A DNA stretch of 21,298 nucleotides from JAFGHJ01 sp964523975 (GTDB lineage: Bacteria > Hydrothermota > UBA3072): positions 1 through 21,298 of the forward strand of contig CAZGBM010000036.1 of assembly GCA_964523975.1 (NCBI GenBank). Direction: 5' to 3'. Below are positions 7,604 to 16,008 of the stretch, piece by piece. Below the pieces are notes generated by a model. The model was not told the DNA's origin. It did no database searches and was given only the letters and a program-made list of their open reading frames with translations. How positions within the stretch are numbered: the first letter of the stretch is position 1; every line of letters begins with the position of its first letter. The position numbers and the translations under genes are program-made.

Positions 7604-8573
7604 TTATTTCTACTTTTTTTTCTCCTTTTCTAATCTCCCCTATTTGTGTTCCCAATTTAATATCTTCTCCACCAACTAAAATCATCCCAATACCCATATT
7701 GAAAACAGAAAACATTTCCCTTTCCGGTATTTTTCCTTTTCGTTGAATAAATCTAAAAAGCTCGGGAACCTTAAAACCGGAAAGATCTAAATAGCAGGTA
7801 AGTCCTTCCGGTAAAATCCGTGGAATATTGCCGTAAAAACCTCCTCCGGTAATATGACATATTCCTCTTAATGAATCTAAAATAGGAAAAACTTCCCTGT
7901 AGTAAGATTTGTGGGGTATAAGTAATAAATCGCCCAGAATTCCATTCAGTTCTTCTATGTGCTCATCCAGCGAAAGCCCGGCATTTTTTATAACAGCTCT
8001 TATAAGAGAATAACCGTTGGTATGAAAACCCGAAGAGGCAAGACCGAAAACCTTGTCTCCTTCCCTGATTTTACTCCCGTCTATTATTTTATCTTGTTCC
8101 ACTATACCGGTTATCTGAACCGCCAGATCAAATATATTATCAGCATATAAGTCAGGCAGTTCGGCGGTCTCCCCACCGATAAGAGAACATTCGTTTTCTT
8201 CACAGGCACTGGACATACCTTTCACTACCTCGACAAATACTTTCTTATCAAGTTTACCTGAACCGAAATAATCCAGAATATAGAGTGGTTTTGCTCCCAT
8301 CACCAGAATATCATTAACGCAGTGATTCACAATATCATTACCCAACCCCTGGTAAAAACCGTACTCGACAGCTACAAGAACTTTCGTACCAACACTATCA
8401 ATTGATGAAACAAGTACAGGCTTTTCATATCCCTCCGGAATCCTGTACGTTGCACCAAAATGGCCTGGAGAATTTATAACATTATTTGTTAAGGTCTTAT
8501 TTATAAAAGATTTAACTTCGGAAAAAGCATCGTCTGCTTTTCGGATATCAACTCCGGAATCTTTGTACAGCAT
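7593..8573 (-). CDS. purM: Phosphoribosylformylglycinamidine cyclo-ligase (AIR synthase)
   Basis: PurM closes the imidazole ring in purine synthesis, converting FGAM to AIR with ATP. The 326-residue sequence shows the family order: DSGVDIRKADDAFSEVK at the N-terminus, PVLVSSIDSVGTKVLVA, GNDIVNHCVNDILVMGAKPL, SLIGGETAELPDLY, the GLASSGFHTNGYSLIR signature, ICHITGGGFYGNIPRILP, and a final VFNMGIGMILV. It is slightly short at the C-terminus but has all the motifs. Its ATG overlaps the TAA of the upstream gene (TAATG), indicating reinitiation coupling. It belongs to the ThiL/PurM superfamily, as does the protein at 4898-5782. purB, another purine gene, lies nearby on the opposite strand. Confidence 0.97.
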   Translation of the reverse strand: MLYKDSGVDIRKADDAFSEVKSFINKTLTNNVINSPGHFGATYRIPEGYEKPVLVSSIDSVGTKVLVAVEYGFYQGLGNDIVNHCVNDILVMGAKPLYILDYFGSGKLDKKVFVEVVKGMSSACEENECSLIGGETAELPDLYADNIFDLAVQITGIVEQDKIIDGSKIREGDKVFGLASSGFHTNGYSLIRAVIKNAGLSLDEHIEELNGILGDLLLIPHKSYYREVFPILDSLRGICHITGGGFYGNIPRILPEGLTCYLDLSGFKVPELFRFIQRKGKIPEREMFSVFNMGIGMILVGGEDIKLGTQIGEIRKGEKKVEINGV

Positions 8574-10192
8574 TAATGCTTTTTTGCTTCTCCGAGATAA
8601 CGTTTGGCCTGTGCGTGAGTTGGATCCGCACGAAGAACTTGTTCGAAATACTTTATAGCTTCTTTATAATTTCCATCGAAATAGGCACTTAAACCTTTCG
8701 TATAAAGATCAGTTATTTGCTGCTTAGAAACAGAAGGTTTCTTTTCTACTGGCGTAGGCTTTTTCACAACAGTTGGAGGAGTAGTGGTAACAACAGGTTT
8801 CTTCCTCTCCGCAAGTCTACTTCTTAAAGATTGAATATGACTTCTAATTTCGGAAGAACCTTCTGCACCTTTCAAACTAAGTATCTCTTCCCACAAAGTT
8901 ATCGCACCTCTTATATCGCCAGACCTCTCAAGAGCCCTTGCCCTGGCTTCCAATGTGCTGACACTACCTGCCATTGCTTTTCTAACAAGAGCCAATCCTT
9001 CCTTTGCCTTTTCGTTATTAGGATATAAATTAATTGCTTTCTCAAGCTTTTCCCTCGCTTCTTTAAGAAGACCTTTTTTATAATCACCGGCTGCTTCTTT
9101 GGTTAGATCCATAGATAGTTTAACCGCAGGATTTATAACCTGAGATAAGCCAATTTCAAAATCCAAATCATCTCCCGATTTAACCGCCACTTCGGCTGTT
9201 TTCATTTTATAACCCGCAGAGAAAACAGAAATCTTGTAAACGCCGGGCTGCAGTTGAAGTACGGCTTTCTGGGTAGCCAAAATATCATAAGTTCTCTCGA
9301 CATCCCCTTTCGAAACAATAGCCTTACCGGAAATATGTTCTCCGCCATTCTGGTCCTTAAGAGAAAGTCTTAATGTACCCGATCTTGCCAAATTTTCGCC
9401 CCTGACTCCAATTCCGCCCGGGTTAAAAGATAAAGACAAACTTACCTGCGGACTATTTACCAGCTCTTCTTCTTTGGCAAAAAATAGCTCTATTTTATTC
9501 AGGCTCAACGTGCCCTTCCATATGCCCACCTCATATTGAAATCCCGCATTCGCATCTCTCCCATCGGTCTCGGCAATCAACGAAAGACCAATAGGAGTTA
9601 TAAATTTAATTCCTCCAAATGCACCAACCACAAAGTCCGGGTGCTTCTCGTCAAAGAAAGTATCAAAATTCAAATATTGACTACGAGGACCATAACCTAC
9701 AAATCTTCCACGTCCCAAACCAAAAGTCATCTCAAAAATTTCGCCGAAATCTTTAGTTGCAACAAGATAAGCCGAAGCAAGCTCCGGAGGTCTTGGCTTA
9801 TACAAAAAATCTACTGCTTCTACCGTATCAACCGCAGCCACATATTTGTTATATGTAATATTTTCTATTCCAATCGATAAGCTGGGAAGAATTCCATTCT
9901 GCTCCATAATCTGATATACTAAATCAAGACAAAAGGTTTTCTCGGAATAAACTTTTAAACCTGCAACGAAACCGGCTATACCGTATTCTATTGAACCGTT
10001 AGCGTCAAATTTTTCCTGTTCCTCATCACCACCAACAGCGTAACTTCCGTTAAGATTCAAGAAAAAACCCTCCGAAAAAGTCGAGGTAGGTACATCTATA
10101 TAACTCCTCCAACTACAATTTTGGCCATAAAAATCAAGAACACCTGAAAAGGAAAAACATACCAATATTATATATTCTATAATTTTCTTCAT
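8573..10192 (-). CDS. Secreted outer-membrane-like protein with PEGA-like and TPR domains
   Basis: This 539-residue exported protein is not a member of a family I can name with certainty. Residues 1-23 form a signal peptide (MKKIIEYIILVCFSFSGVLD). About 24-255 is rich in alternating aromatic/glycine beta strands, with GLGRGRFVGYG and LSLIAETDGRDANAGFQYEV, like YjbH-type outer-membrane barrel proteins. About 265-350 resembles a small beta-sandwich (carboxypeptidase-regulatory or PEGA-like; LQPGVYKISVFSAGYKMKTA). About 355-460 contains TPR-like helices. A lysine/proline linker (470-490) precedes a final TPR (GNYKEAIKYFEQVLRADPTH). The start has no ribosome site and lies just after a promoter, so the mRNA may be nearly leaderless. 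It heads the operon with purM, ybbR-like and tsaD. Confidence 0.75.
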   Translation of the reverse strand: MKKIIEYIILVCFSFSGVLDFYGQNCSWRSYIDVPTSTFSEGFFLNLNGSYAVGGDEEQEKFDANGSIEYGIAGFVAGLKVYSEKTFCLDLVYQIMEQNGILPSLSIGIENITYNKYVAAVDTVEAVDFLYKPRPPELASAYLVATKDFGEIFEMTFGLGRGRFVGYGPRSQYLNFDTFFDEKHPDFVVGAFGGIKFITPIGLSLIAETDGRDANAGFQYEVGIWKGTLSLNKIELFFAKEEELVNSPQVSLSLSFNPGGIGVRGENLARSGTLRLSLKDQNGGEHISGKAIVSKGDVERTYDILATQKAVLQLQPGVYKISVFSAGYKMKTAEVAVKSGDDLDFEIGLSQVINPAVKLSMDLTKEAAGDYKKGLLKEAREKLEKAINLYPNNEKAKEGLALVRKAMAGSVSTLEARARALERSGDIRGAITLWEEILSLKGAEGSSEIRSHIQSLRSRLAERKKPVVTTTPPTVVKKPTPVEKKPSVSKQQITDLYTKGLSAYFDGNYKEAIKYFEQVLRADPTHAQAKRYLGEAKKH

Positions 10193-10202
10193 ATTTTTAT
10201 TA

Positions 10203-10230
10203 ATAATACCGATTTTTCACCCATTGTCAA
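10203..10230 (-). promoter_or_regulatory. Sigma70-type promoter of the OMP/TPR-purM-ybbR-tsaD operon
   Basis: On the minus strand, TTGACA (10230-10225), a 16-nt spacer and TATTAT (10208-10203). The expected transcription start is around 10196, only about 4 nt before the ATG at 10192. This leaves no room for a ribosome site, and none is present. Confidence 0.78.
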
Positions 10231-10268
10231 GGGGGAAAATCGAACTTACTGGGAGAGTTCATGCACAT

Positions 10269-10373
10269 ATTATAAATTTTAATGCAAGTAAACTTTCAAG
10301 TGGAGTCTATTTCTATAAATTACAAGTAAGGAGTGATTTTGTAGAGACAAAGAAGATGCTGCTCTTGCTGTAA
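10269..10373 (+). pseudogene. C-terminal secretion sorting-domain remnant 1
   Basis: In the frame ending at TAA 10371-10373 the sequence reads IINFNASKLSSGVYFYKL and then QVRSDFVETKKMLLLL. This is the last third of a type A (Por/T9SS-like, FlgD-Ig-like) C-terminal sorting domain, whose hallmark is [N/D]AS-L-SGVYFYKL followed by a KKM-L-L end. No start codon, ribosome site or N-terminal protein belongs to it: upstream is the promoter region of the divergent gene. It is a relic left after the body of a secreted-protein gene was lost. Confidence 0.7.
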
Positions 10374-10619
10374 AAGTCCAACCGAAGAGTTGTTAAAAAC
10401 AGTGCAGAGAATAATAAACCTGAGAAGGCTAATGTCAGATTTAGGGTGTACGATATAAAAGGAACAAAAATGAAAGAGCTTTCTTCAGAAGAGAGTCCCG
10501 CAGGCTTTTATTCGAGAAAGATAGATATGGGTGACAACCCAACAGGAGTGTACTTCATTAGAATGGAAGCAAATGGAAAAAAGTTTATTCAAACAAGAAA
10601 AGTTGTATTTGTGAGATGA
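10374..10619 (+). pseudogene. C-terminal secretion sorting-domain remnant 2
   Basis: The frame directly after the TAA of the first remnant stays open to TGA 10617-10619. It reads VRFRVYDIKGTKMKELSSEE, then SPAGFYSRKIDMGDNPTGVY and FIRMEANGKKFIQTRKVVFV. This is a fuller sorting domain: the VYDIKG strand, the PAGFY turn, the GVYFIRM strand and a basic KVVFVR end. Possible starts (GTG 10446, ATG 10470) fall inside the domain and lack ribosome sites, so it is read as a decayed fragment. The two remnants are in tandem and in the same frame, which suggests either two deleted neighbours or one duplicated tail. Confidence 0.7.
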
Positions 10620-10644
10620 AAAAATAATCTCACAGAAAGTCCTG

Positions 10645-10922
10645 GCACGACAAAGCCGTTAAAATTAAAAATCAAATATCAAAAGGGAAAGTCAAAAGTC
10701 GCTCTCGGCTCACCGCTTACGGCTAACCGCAGAAAAAAACAAAAAAAATTACACATGTAGGTCATGTGGTCCATATAGAATTAAAAACAAAAAACTACAG
10801 GTTCTACATTTTCTACATGTTAAAAAATGGTGTGTGGGGTTGGGTTTAGCGGAAAGCGGAAGGCGGATGGCTGATAGCGTAACAAGTCATTTCGCTTTTT
10901 GATTTTTAATATTTAATTTAAA
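10645..10922 (+). repeat. Mosaic dispersed repeat with outer arms only (R4)
   Basis: This begins with GCACGACAAAG (10645-10655), also found at the edge of the copy at 12391, then the arm AAATTAAAAATCAAATATCA. It ends with the inverted arm CGCTTTTTGATTTTTAATAT plus TTAATTT. The interior differs from the other copies. It has AGTCGCTCTCGGCTCACCGC/TACGGCTAACCGC-type and GCGGAAAGCGGAAGGCGGAT runs, and ACATGTAG/CTACATG elements in both orientations. No protein is encoded. Confidence 0.65.
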
Positions 10923-10967
10923 TTCAGACAGGTTTAATATAGATTTATAGTAATTTTTTATTTTAAA

Positions 10968-10997
10968 CTGGTATCTGGTATCCGGTTCCCGGTAGCC
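10968..10997 (+). repeat. Short degenerate tandem repeat (CTGGTATCTGGTATC type)
   Basis: Four imperfect units of about 7-8 nt (CTGGTAT, CTGGTATC, CGGTTCC, CGGTAGCC) lie just upstream of the purB promoter. The flanking bases from 10923 to 11026 show nothing else I can support. Confidence 0.5.
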
Positions 10998-11026
10998 GAT
11001 CTCTATGGCCTGAGCTTATTTTGACC

Positions 11027-11054
11027 TTGACATTAAAGAATATGCTTTTATAAT
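11027..11054 (+). promoter_or_regulatory. Strong sigma70-type promoter for purB
   Basis: TTGACA (11027-11032), a 16-nt spacer and a perfect TATAAT (11049-11054). The purB start is 41 nt downstream and has an AAGGAGG ribosome site at 11084-11090. No purine-riboswitch-like or PurR-like structure is visible in the leader. Confidence 0.85.
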
Positions 11055-11095
11055 TTTACAGGAGAATAAAGACTTTAAAAATTAAGGAGGTTTCG

Positions 11096-12385
11096 ATGAT
11101 TTCAAGATACAAAGTCGACGAAATCGATAAAATATGGTCGGACGAAAACAAATTCGAAAAATGGTTTGAAGTCGAGATTGCGGTTCTTGCTGCCCGTGAA
11201 AAACTCAGACAAATTCCCAAGGGGACGACCGAATCCCTGCAAGGAATAAAAGTATCTGCCGAAAGAATAAAAGAAATCGAAAAAGAAACCAGACACGACG
11301 TAGTAGCCTTTATTACCGCTGTGGGAGAAAAAGGAGGCGATGTTACCCGTTTCCTCCACCAGGGTCTCACATCATCGGATATTGTAGATACTTCTTTTGC
11401 CCTTCAACTTAGAGAGTGTTCCACAGTTATAAAAAAAGAACTGAAAAATATTCTTGAAATATTAAAAGAAAAAGCTCTCAAATGTAAAGGCATTCCAATA
11501 ATGGGAAGAACCCACGGCATCCACGGAGAAGTAACCTCCCTCGGTTTAAAATTCCTTTCGTGGTATTCGGAAATGAAAAGAGCAACCGGGCGCTTTAGCA
11601 GAGCTTCAAAAGAAATCGAATACGGAAAAATTTCGGGAGCAATGGGAAATTTTGCTCACCTCGATCCCGAAGTAGAGGAGCTTGCTCTAAAAAAACTGAA
11701 TTTGAAACCGGAACCTGTTTCCACTCAGATAGTACCGCGGGACAGGTATGCCGAATATATTTTTGCAATAGTCACTATTGGTTCGACAATTGAACATATA
11801 GTAAACGAAATACGCCATCTCCAGAGAACGGAAATAAGAGAATTGGAAGAGCCTTTTAAATCAGGACAAAAGGGGTCATCGGCAATGCCGCATAAGAGAA
11901 ATCCCATACTCTGCGAACGTCTTTCGGGAATGAGCCGCTTACTCCGTTCATACCTGATAACAGCCATTGAAAATATAATTCTATGGAACGAACGGGACAT
12001 CTCTCATTCTTCTACAGAAAGAATATACTTCCCGGATTCTATTGAACTTATAGTATATATGCTAAGGAAACTTTCTTTTATTATAAAAAATTTGAATATA
12101 TATAAAGACAACATAGAAAAAAATATCTGGCTCACGAATGGACTTGTATTTTCACAAAAGATTCTTATAACACTGCTCGATAAAGGAGCAAACAGAGAAG
12201 AGGCTTACAACATCGTGCAGGAAAATGCCATGGAAGCCTGGCAAAAAGGCGGAAATTTTAAAGAGAAGATAGAAAATGATAAAAGAATCAAGAAATATAT
12301 AAACAAAGAAGAATTAAAAAGCCTATTTGACCCTAAAAGTTATTTAAAAAACGAAGAAAAGATATTCAAAAGAGTCCTTAAATAA
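11096..12385 (+). CDS. purB: Adenylosuccinate lyase
   Basis: PurB acts twice in purine synthesis, splitting fumarate from SAICAR and from adenylosuccinate. The 429-residue protein has the fumarase/aspartase superfamily layout. HQGLTSSDIVDTSFALQLRE and MGRTHGIHGEVTSLG (catalytic His region) are followed by the signature loop SGQKGSSAMPHKRNPILCER, with the catalytic serine in GSSAMPHKRNP, then NERDISHSSTERIYFPDS. This is the usual length for the shorter bacterial type. The start is secure: AAGGAGG lies 5 nt upstream. It is a single-gene unit ending in a convergent intergenic repeat. Confidence 0.98.
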   Translation: MISRYKVDEIDKIWSDENKFEKWFEVEIAVLAAREKLRQIPKGTTESLQGIKVSAERIKEIEKETRHDVVAFITAVGEKGGDVTRFLHQGLTSSDIVDTSFALQLRECSTVIKKELKNILEILKEKALKCKGIPIMGRTHGIHGEVTSLGLKFLSWYSEMKRATGRFSRASKEIEYGKISGAMGNFAHLDPEVEELALKKLNLKPEPVSTQIVPRDRYAEYIFAIVTIGSTIEHIVNEIRHLQRTEIRELEEPFKSGQKGSSAMPHKRNPILCERLSGMSRLLRSYLITAIENIILWNERDISHSSTERIYFPDSIELIVYMLRKLSFIIKNLNIYKDNIEKNIWLTNGLVFSQKILITLLDKGANREEAYNIVQENAMEAWQKGGNFKEKIENDKRIKKYINKEELKSLFDPKSYLKNEEKIFKRVLK

Positions 12386-12390
12386 TCATA

Positions 12391-12740
12391 GCACGACAAA
12401 GTCATATAAATGCAAAAATCAAATATCAAAATGGAAAAATACAAATCAAAGTTCAAAAATGAACAAAAAAAACAGAGAAACAACGAATCACACGAATAAC
12501 ACGAATAAAGGCAAAAAAGTTCTATTTTTTATAAAAAACTATTATTAATTTATTTGTGTAATTTGCCTGCCCCGTAAGGAAGAATGACTGTATTGGGGTG
12601 CAATTTGTTGTTACAAAAAATGGGTTGTTGGGGGGTAATAGAAAATCCGTATTTTTTCCGGTTAAATATTTTGTTGTAAGAAAGAGTTTATTTTGCATTT
12701 TAAATTGTCATTTTGCTTTTTGATTTTTGATATTTAATTT
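12391..12740 (-). repeat. Near-complete dispersed repeat in reverse orientation (R5)
   Basis: This lies between the convergent purB and mglA genes. From about 12411 to 12506 it matches the reverse complement of 17817-17908. From 12603 to 12740 it matches the reverse complement of 17617-17755 with only one or two differences by eye. The middle (12507-12600) is unrelated. Together with the copy at 17615-17908 it forms a long inverted repeat around a 4.9-kb block. It also starts with the GCACGACAAAG box (12391-12401) shared with 10645. The remaining 12741-12820 shows no gene. Confidence 0.85.
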
Positions 12741-12820
12741 ACCGGAAAAAAGCGACGAAATCAAGTGGGATATATTTATACAAGAAAACAAAAATTTGAC
12801 TGGTAGCAATACAGCGAGTT

Positions 12821-13399
12821 TTATCTAAGTTTTCTTAAGACCCTTTTAGAAACCTCTTTAAGCGGTTCAAAAACGCCGACTCCTTCACACGCTACGCCTT
12901 CGCAGAAGAAAACACCACGGGGATTCAAAGCATCCTCCAATTCGTTAAGAGAAACTATATTTGGCAGATCTCTCTTATTATATTGAATGGCTAAAGGTAT
13001 CTCCTCAAACTTCTTATTGTATTCAATCAAATTATCGTTAAGATTTTCCATAGAATCAATATTATCTTCAAATCTCTCTATCTGAGAATCGGCAACGAAT
13101 ATAAGACCATCCACACCTTTCAATATAAGCTTTCTGGAAGCATTATAGTAAACCTGTCCGGGAACGGTATAAAGATGGAAATGCACGGAAAAACCTTTAA
13201 CTGTTCCCAAATCCACAGGCAAGAAATCAAAGAAAAGCGTTCTATCGAGTTCCGTATCAAGACTCATCAATTTTCCGCGATTTTCAGGGTTTACCTTTGA
13301 ATATATATATTTTATGTTGGTAGTCTTACCGCCAAGACCCGGACCATAGTAAACTATTTTACAATTTATTTCTTTTGAAGAATAATTTATAAGCGCCAT
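12821..13399 (-). CDS. mglA: MglA-type Ras-like GTPase
   Basis: This small cytoplasmic GTPase has 192 residues. The P-loop GPGLGGKTTN (residues 19-28) is of the MglA kind. The G3 region is LYTVPGQVYYNASRKLILKG, with Thr where Ras has the DxxG aspartate, as is normal for MglA. QYNKRDLP supplies the G4 NKxD motif. In Myxococcus and Thermus, MglA is a polarity and motility switch whose GTPase activity is stimulated by MglB, encoded immediately upstream here with a 12-nt gap. A GGAG ribosome site lies 6 nt before the ATG. It is the last gene of the por operon. No motility or type IV pilus gene is in the window, so its output here is unknown. Confidence 0.92.
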   Translation of the reverse strand: MALINYSSKEINCKIVYYGPGLGGKTTNIKYIYSKVNPENRGKLMSLDTELDRTLFFDFLPVDLGTVKGFSVHFHLYTVPGQVYYNASRKLILKGVDGLIFVADSQIERFEDNIDSMENLNDNLIEYNKKFEEIPLAIQYNKRDLPNIVSLNELEDALNPRGVFFCEGVACEGVGVFEPLKEVSKRVLRKLR

Positions 13400-13411
13400 T
13401 TTTTCTCCATA

Positions 13412-13900
13412 TTACTCAAAAAGACTATCCAGTTCCGTTTCCGCTTCACTAATAAAATCGTCATCAACCGCTCCGGAATATTCGCTTTCAAGAACCTCGA
13501 ATATTTTCTCAAACAAACCCGATAGCTTTTCAGCCGTTTTCTTAACTTTGATACGTACCAGACCCAGCGTTGTCTCCCTTGTAAATATAACAGCAAGGAT
13601 GACTTTATCTGCAATTAACGAAACATAAATGCTCTTTTGTACTCCCTGGTGGAATAAAGTGGAAAAATCATGCTCGCCTATAAGGTCAGCAAGGTTGGAA
13701 GTAGCTGCAAAATCTGCCGCAGAAAGGGTTGCAAAAGATGGAATATCAAGAGAAGAAACGTTTCCTGCTGAGGTAATGAGCTGTCCGGCTTTGTCGATAA
13801 GTAGAACCGACACGGCTTTTGTCTCCCGGCAAAGTTCTTCTAAACTTTCCTTGATCGCCTGGAATTCTCTCTCAAAAGACGCTTCTCTATCGTCGGGCAT
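13412..13900 (-). CDS. mglB: MglB-like Roadblock/LC7 domain protein
   Basis: This 162-residue protein carries one Roadblock/LC7 domain (about residues 10-125). The patterns are SVLLIDKAGQLITSAG, LSAADFAATSNLADLIGEHD, FSTLFHQGVQKSIYVSLIAD and ILAVIFTRETTLGLVRIKVK. These are typical of MglB, the dimeric GTPase-activating and exchange partner of MglA. An acidic tail of about 30 residues (VDDDFISEAETELDSLFE) follows. It starts directly after the porB stop (TAG then ATG), with AGGAGG 11 nt upstream inside porB, so it is coupled to the oxidoreductase operon. The pairing with the next gene supports the assignment. Confidence 0.9.
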   Translation of the reverse strand: MPDDREASFEREFQAIKESLEELCRETKAVSVLLIDKAGQLITSAGNVSSLDIPSFATLSAADFAATSNLADLIGEHDFSTLFHQGVQKSIYVSLIADKVILAVIFTRETTLGLVRIKVKKTAEKLSGLFEKIFEVLESEYSGAVDDDFISEAETELDSLFE

Positions 13901-14830
13901 CTAAATGCCAGCCTCCTCTAATTTTTTTAACTTCTCCCATCTTGCGTTAACCTCATTCTGAATTTCTTCTATTATTTTTTTATTTTCATCTTTAAATAAA
14001 TGCCTGAATCTTCCCTGCAACTTTAACCATTCTTCAACAGGAATAACATTTTTGGGATCTTTTGTTATTTTATGAACGCCATTCTCAACTTCATACAAAG
14101 GCCAGAATCTGGACTTTACAGCAAGGTCGGCAATTTTAATCGTATCTTCCTTTTGATAATACCATCCAAGCTGACATGGCGCAAAAACAACGATAAACTT
14201 CGGCCCTTCAATTGAAAGGGCTTTTTCTACTTTGCCCATATAATCTTTCCAATCGGAAATCGACGCCTGAGCTACATAAGGAATATTATGGGCAGCCATA
14301 ATTTCCGTAATATCTTTTCTCCACTGGGTCTTACCGGCTATTACTTTTCCGGAAGGAGAGGTGGTTGTATTGGCTCCGTGCGGTGTCGCGCCGGACCTCT
14401 GAATACCCGTATTCATATATGCCTGATTATCGTAACAAATATAGAGCATATTATGCCCTCGTTCCATTGCACCTGATAAAGATTGCAGTCCAATATCGTA
14501 AGTCCCGCCATCTCCACCGAAAGCGATTAAATTGATATTCTTTTTTATCTTTCCTTTCTTTTTTAACGCCTTATATGCCGCTTCCACCCCGCTGACTGTA
14601 GCTCCCACATTCTCAAAAAGAGAATGGATATAAGACACATTCCAGGCTGTATAAGGGAATATAGTAGACACAACTTCCATACAACCTGTTGCAAAACCCA
14701 CGACCGTATCTTTTCCTGCAGCTATGAGAGCCTGCCTTACCGCTATCGCCGGACCACAACCCGCGCATGCGCGATGCCCGGAGACAAACAGGTCTTCCTG
14801 TTTTGATAACTCTTTTAGATTGATAGCCAT
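13901..14830 (-). CDS. porB: Pyruvate-type 2-oxoacid:ferredoxin oxidoreductase, beta subunit
   Basis: The 309-residue beta subunit binds thiamine diphosphate and a [4Fe-4S] cluster. It shows GHRACAGCGPAIAVRQ (the first cluster cysteines), ATGCMEVVSTIFPYTAWN with a further Cys, IHSLFENVGATVSGVEAAYK, and the ThDP/Mg motif FGGDGGTYDIGLQSLSGAME. A later cysteine lies in FAPCQLGW. This set of signatures matches the pyruvate synthase (Por) class better than the 2-oxoglutarate (Kor) or VorB/IorB classes; substrate is inferred from that. The complex oxidises pyruvate and CoA to acetyl-CoA and CO2 and reduces ferredoxin, or runs in reverse. An 8-nt gap separates it from porA. Confidence 0.93.
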   Translation of the reverse strand: MAINLKELSKQEDLFVSGHRACAGCGPAIAVRQALIAAGKDTVVGFATGCMEVVSTIFPYTAWNVSYIHSLFENVGATVSGVEAAYKALKKKGKIKKNINLIAFGGDGGTYDIGLQSLSGAMERGHNMLYICYDNQAYMNTGIQRSGATPHGANTTTSPSGKVIAGKTQWRKDITEIMAAHNIPYVAQASISDWKDYMGKVEKALSIEGPKFIVVFAPCQLGWYYQKEDTIKIADLAVKSRFWPLYEVENGVHKITKDPKNVIPVEEWLKLQGRFRHLFKDENKKIIEEIQNEVNARWEKLKKLEEAGI

Positions 14831-14838
14831 AAAGCCCC

Positions 14839-16008
14839 CTACTCCCTTACGCCTAAATAACTATTTCTTTCCAACTTCTCACCCGACTCCGCCTTCTTCA
14901 GATCATCAAAAACTTTTTTAATGTCATCGGGAGTCACGTCCCTTCCTCCCAATCCGTAAACATATCCGTATACATCGGGATTTTTGTCTTCATCGTAGAG
15001 GGAAGACCTTACTTCAGTGAAAAGAGGAGCTCCAAAACCAGTCATTCCTTCCGCTCTATCCATAACGGCAACAAAGTCCGCTCCTTTGAGTGCGTGATTT
15101 ACTTCTTCTACCGGCCAGGGCCTGAAAGTGCAGACTTTCACAATACCTACCTTTTCGCCTTCCTCTCTAAGATTATCCACAACTTCTTTAGCAGTTCCCG
15201 CAGTAGAACCCATTAAAACTAAAGCTCTCTCGGCATCCCCCATCTTATATTCTTCTACAAAATCATAATTCCTCTCAAACTTCTGCCCAAAATCCTTAAA
15301 CACTTTTTTTATCTCTTTACGTGCCTCTCTCATCGCCTGGGCTGCCGCTCTTTTATGCTCGAAGTAGTAATCCTGAAGGTCAAGAGCTCCGACAGTAATA
15401 GGGTGTTCGGTATCCAGAACGGAAAAAGGCGTTTTATGCTCACCAATAAAATTCTGTACTTCCTTATCCTCTAAAATCTCAATTCTTTCGAGAGAATGAG
15501 AAAGGATAAAAGCATCGGCAGATACCATAGCAGGCAGAAACGCCTCTTCTGCAATCTTCATTGCCTGAATTACAAGGTCATAAGCTTCCTGGGAATTTTC
15601 CGCATAAAATTGCATCCAACCCGTATCCCTCTGGTCCATCGTATCTGAATGGTCACAATGGATATTAATCGGAGCCGACAGAGTTCTGTTTATCACACAA
15701 ATAACAATCGGAAGCCTCAGTGCAGGAGTAACAAAAAGGACTTCATTCATAAGGGCAAGACCTTGAGATGCAGTAGCTGTCATAACTCTTGCACCGGCTG
15801 CAGCAGCACCTGTACACGCGCTTGCCGCAGAGTGCTCCGACTCTACAGGTACGAATTCCGTATCTACCAGACCATCCGCAACAAACTGGGAGAAAAGCTG
15901 AACAATCTCCGTCGAAGGAGTTATAGGATAAGCCGCAACTACATCGGGATTTATCTGTCTCATTGCTTCAGCCATTGCTTCGTTTGCAGTCTTGGCTACA
16001 ACTTTCAT
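14839..16008 (-). CDS. porA: Pyruvate-type 2-oxoacid:ferredoxin oxidoreductase, alpha subunit
   Basis: The 389-residue alpha subunit carries the pyrimidine-binding domain (about 1-230: AMAEAMRQINPDVVAAYPIT, PSTEIVQ, then VPVESEHSAASACTGAAAAG and TATASQGLALMNEVLF). The transketolase C-terminal-like domain II follows (about 260-360; ALVLMGSTAGTAKEVVDNLR and GIVKVCTFRPWPVEEV). The Thr in YPITPSTE is the conserved substrate-site residue. The ATG overlaps the porD stop (ATGA), with AGGAGG 4 nt upstream. Subunit order gamma-delta-alpha-beta matches four-subunit archaeal and thermophile-type Por operons. Confidence 0.94.
   Translation of the reverse strand: MKVVAKTANEAMAEAMRQINPDVVAAYPITPSTEIVQLFSQFVADGLVDTEFVPVESEHSAASACTGAAAAGARVMTATASQGLALMNEVLFVTPALRLPIVICVINRTLSAPINIHCDHSDTMDQRDTGWMQFYAENSQEAYDLVIQAMKIAEEAFLPAMVSADAFILSHSLERIEILEDKEVQNFIGEHKTPFSVLDTEHPITVGALDLQDYYFEHKRAAAQAMREARKEIKKVFKDFGQKFERNYDFVEEYKMGDAERALVLMGSTAGTAKEVVDNLREEGEKVGIVKVCTFRPWPVEEVNHALKGADFVAVMDRAEGMTGFGAPLFTEVRSSLYDEDKNPDVYGYVYGLGGRDVTPDDIKKVFDDLKKAESGEKLERNSYLGVRE

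Noticed and set aside
11056..11370. Minus-strand 104-codon ORF opposite the start of purB
   Set aside because: It would cover the purB promoter and ribosome site and has no recognisable domain.
12555..12605. Possible terminator hairpin from GCCCCGTA and TATTGGGG
   Set aside because: The stem is short and mismatched, the loop is over 15 nt and no T-run follows.
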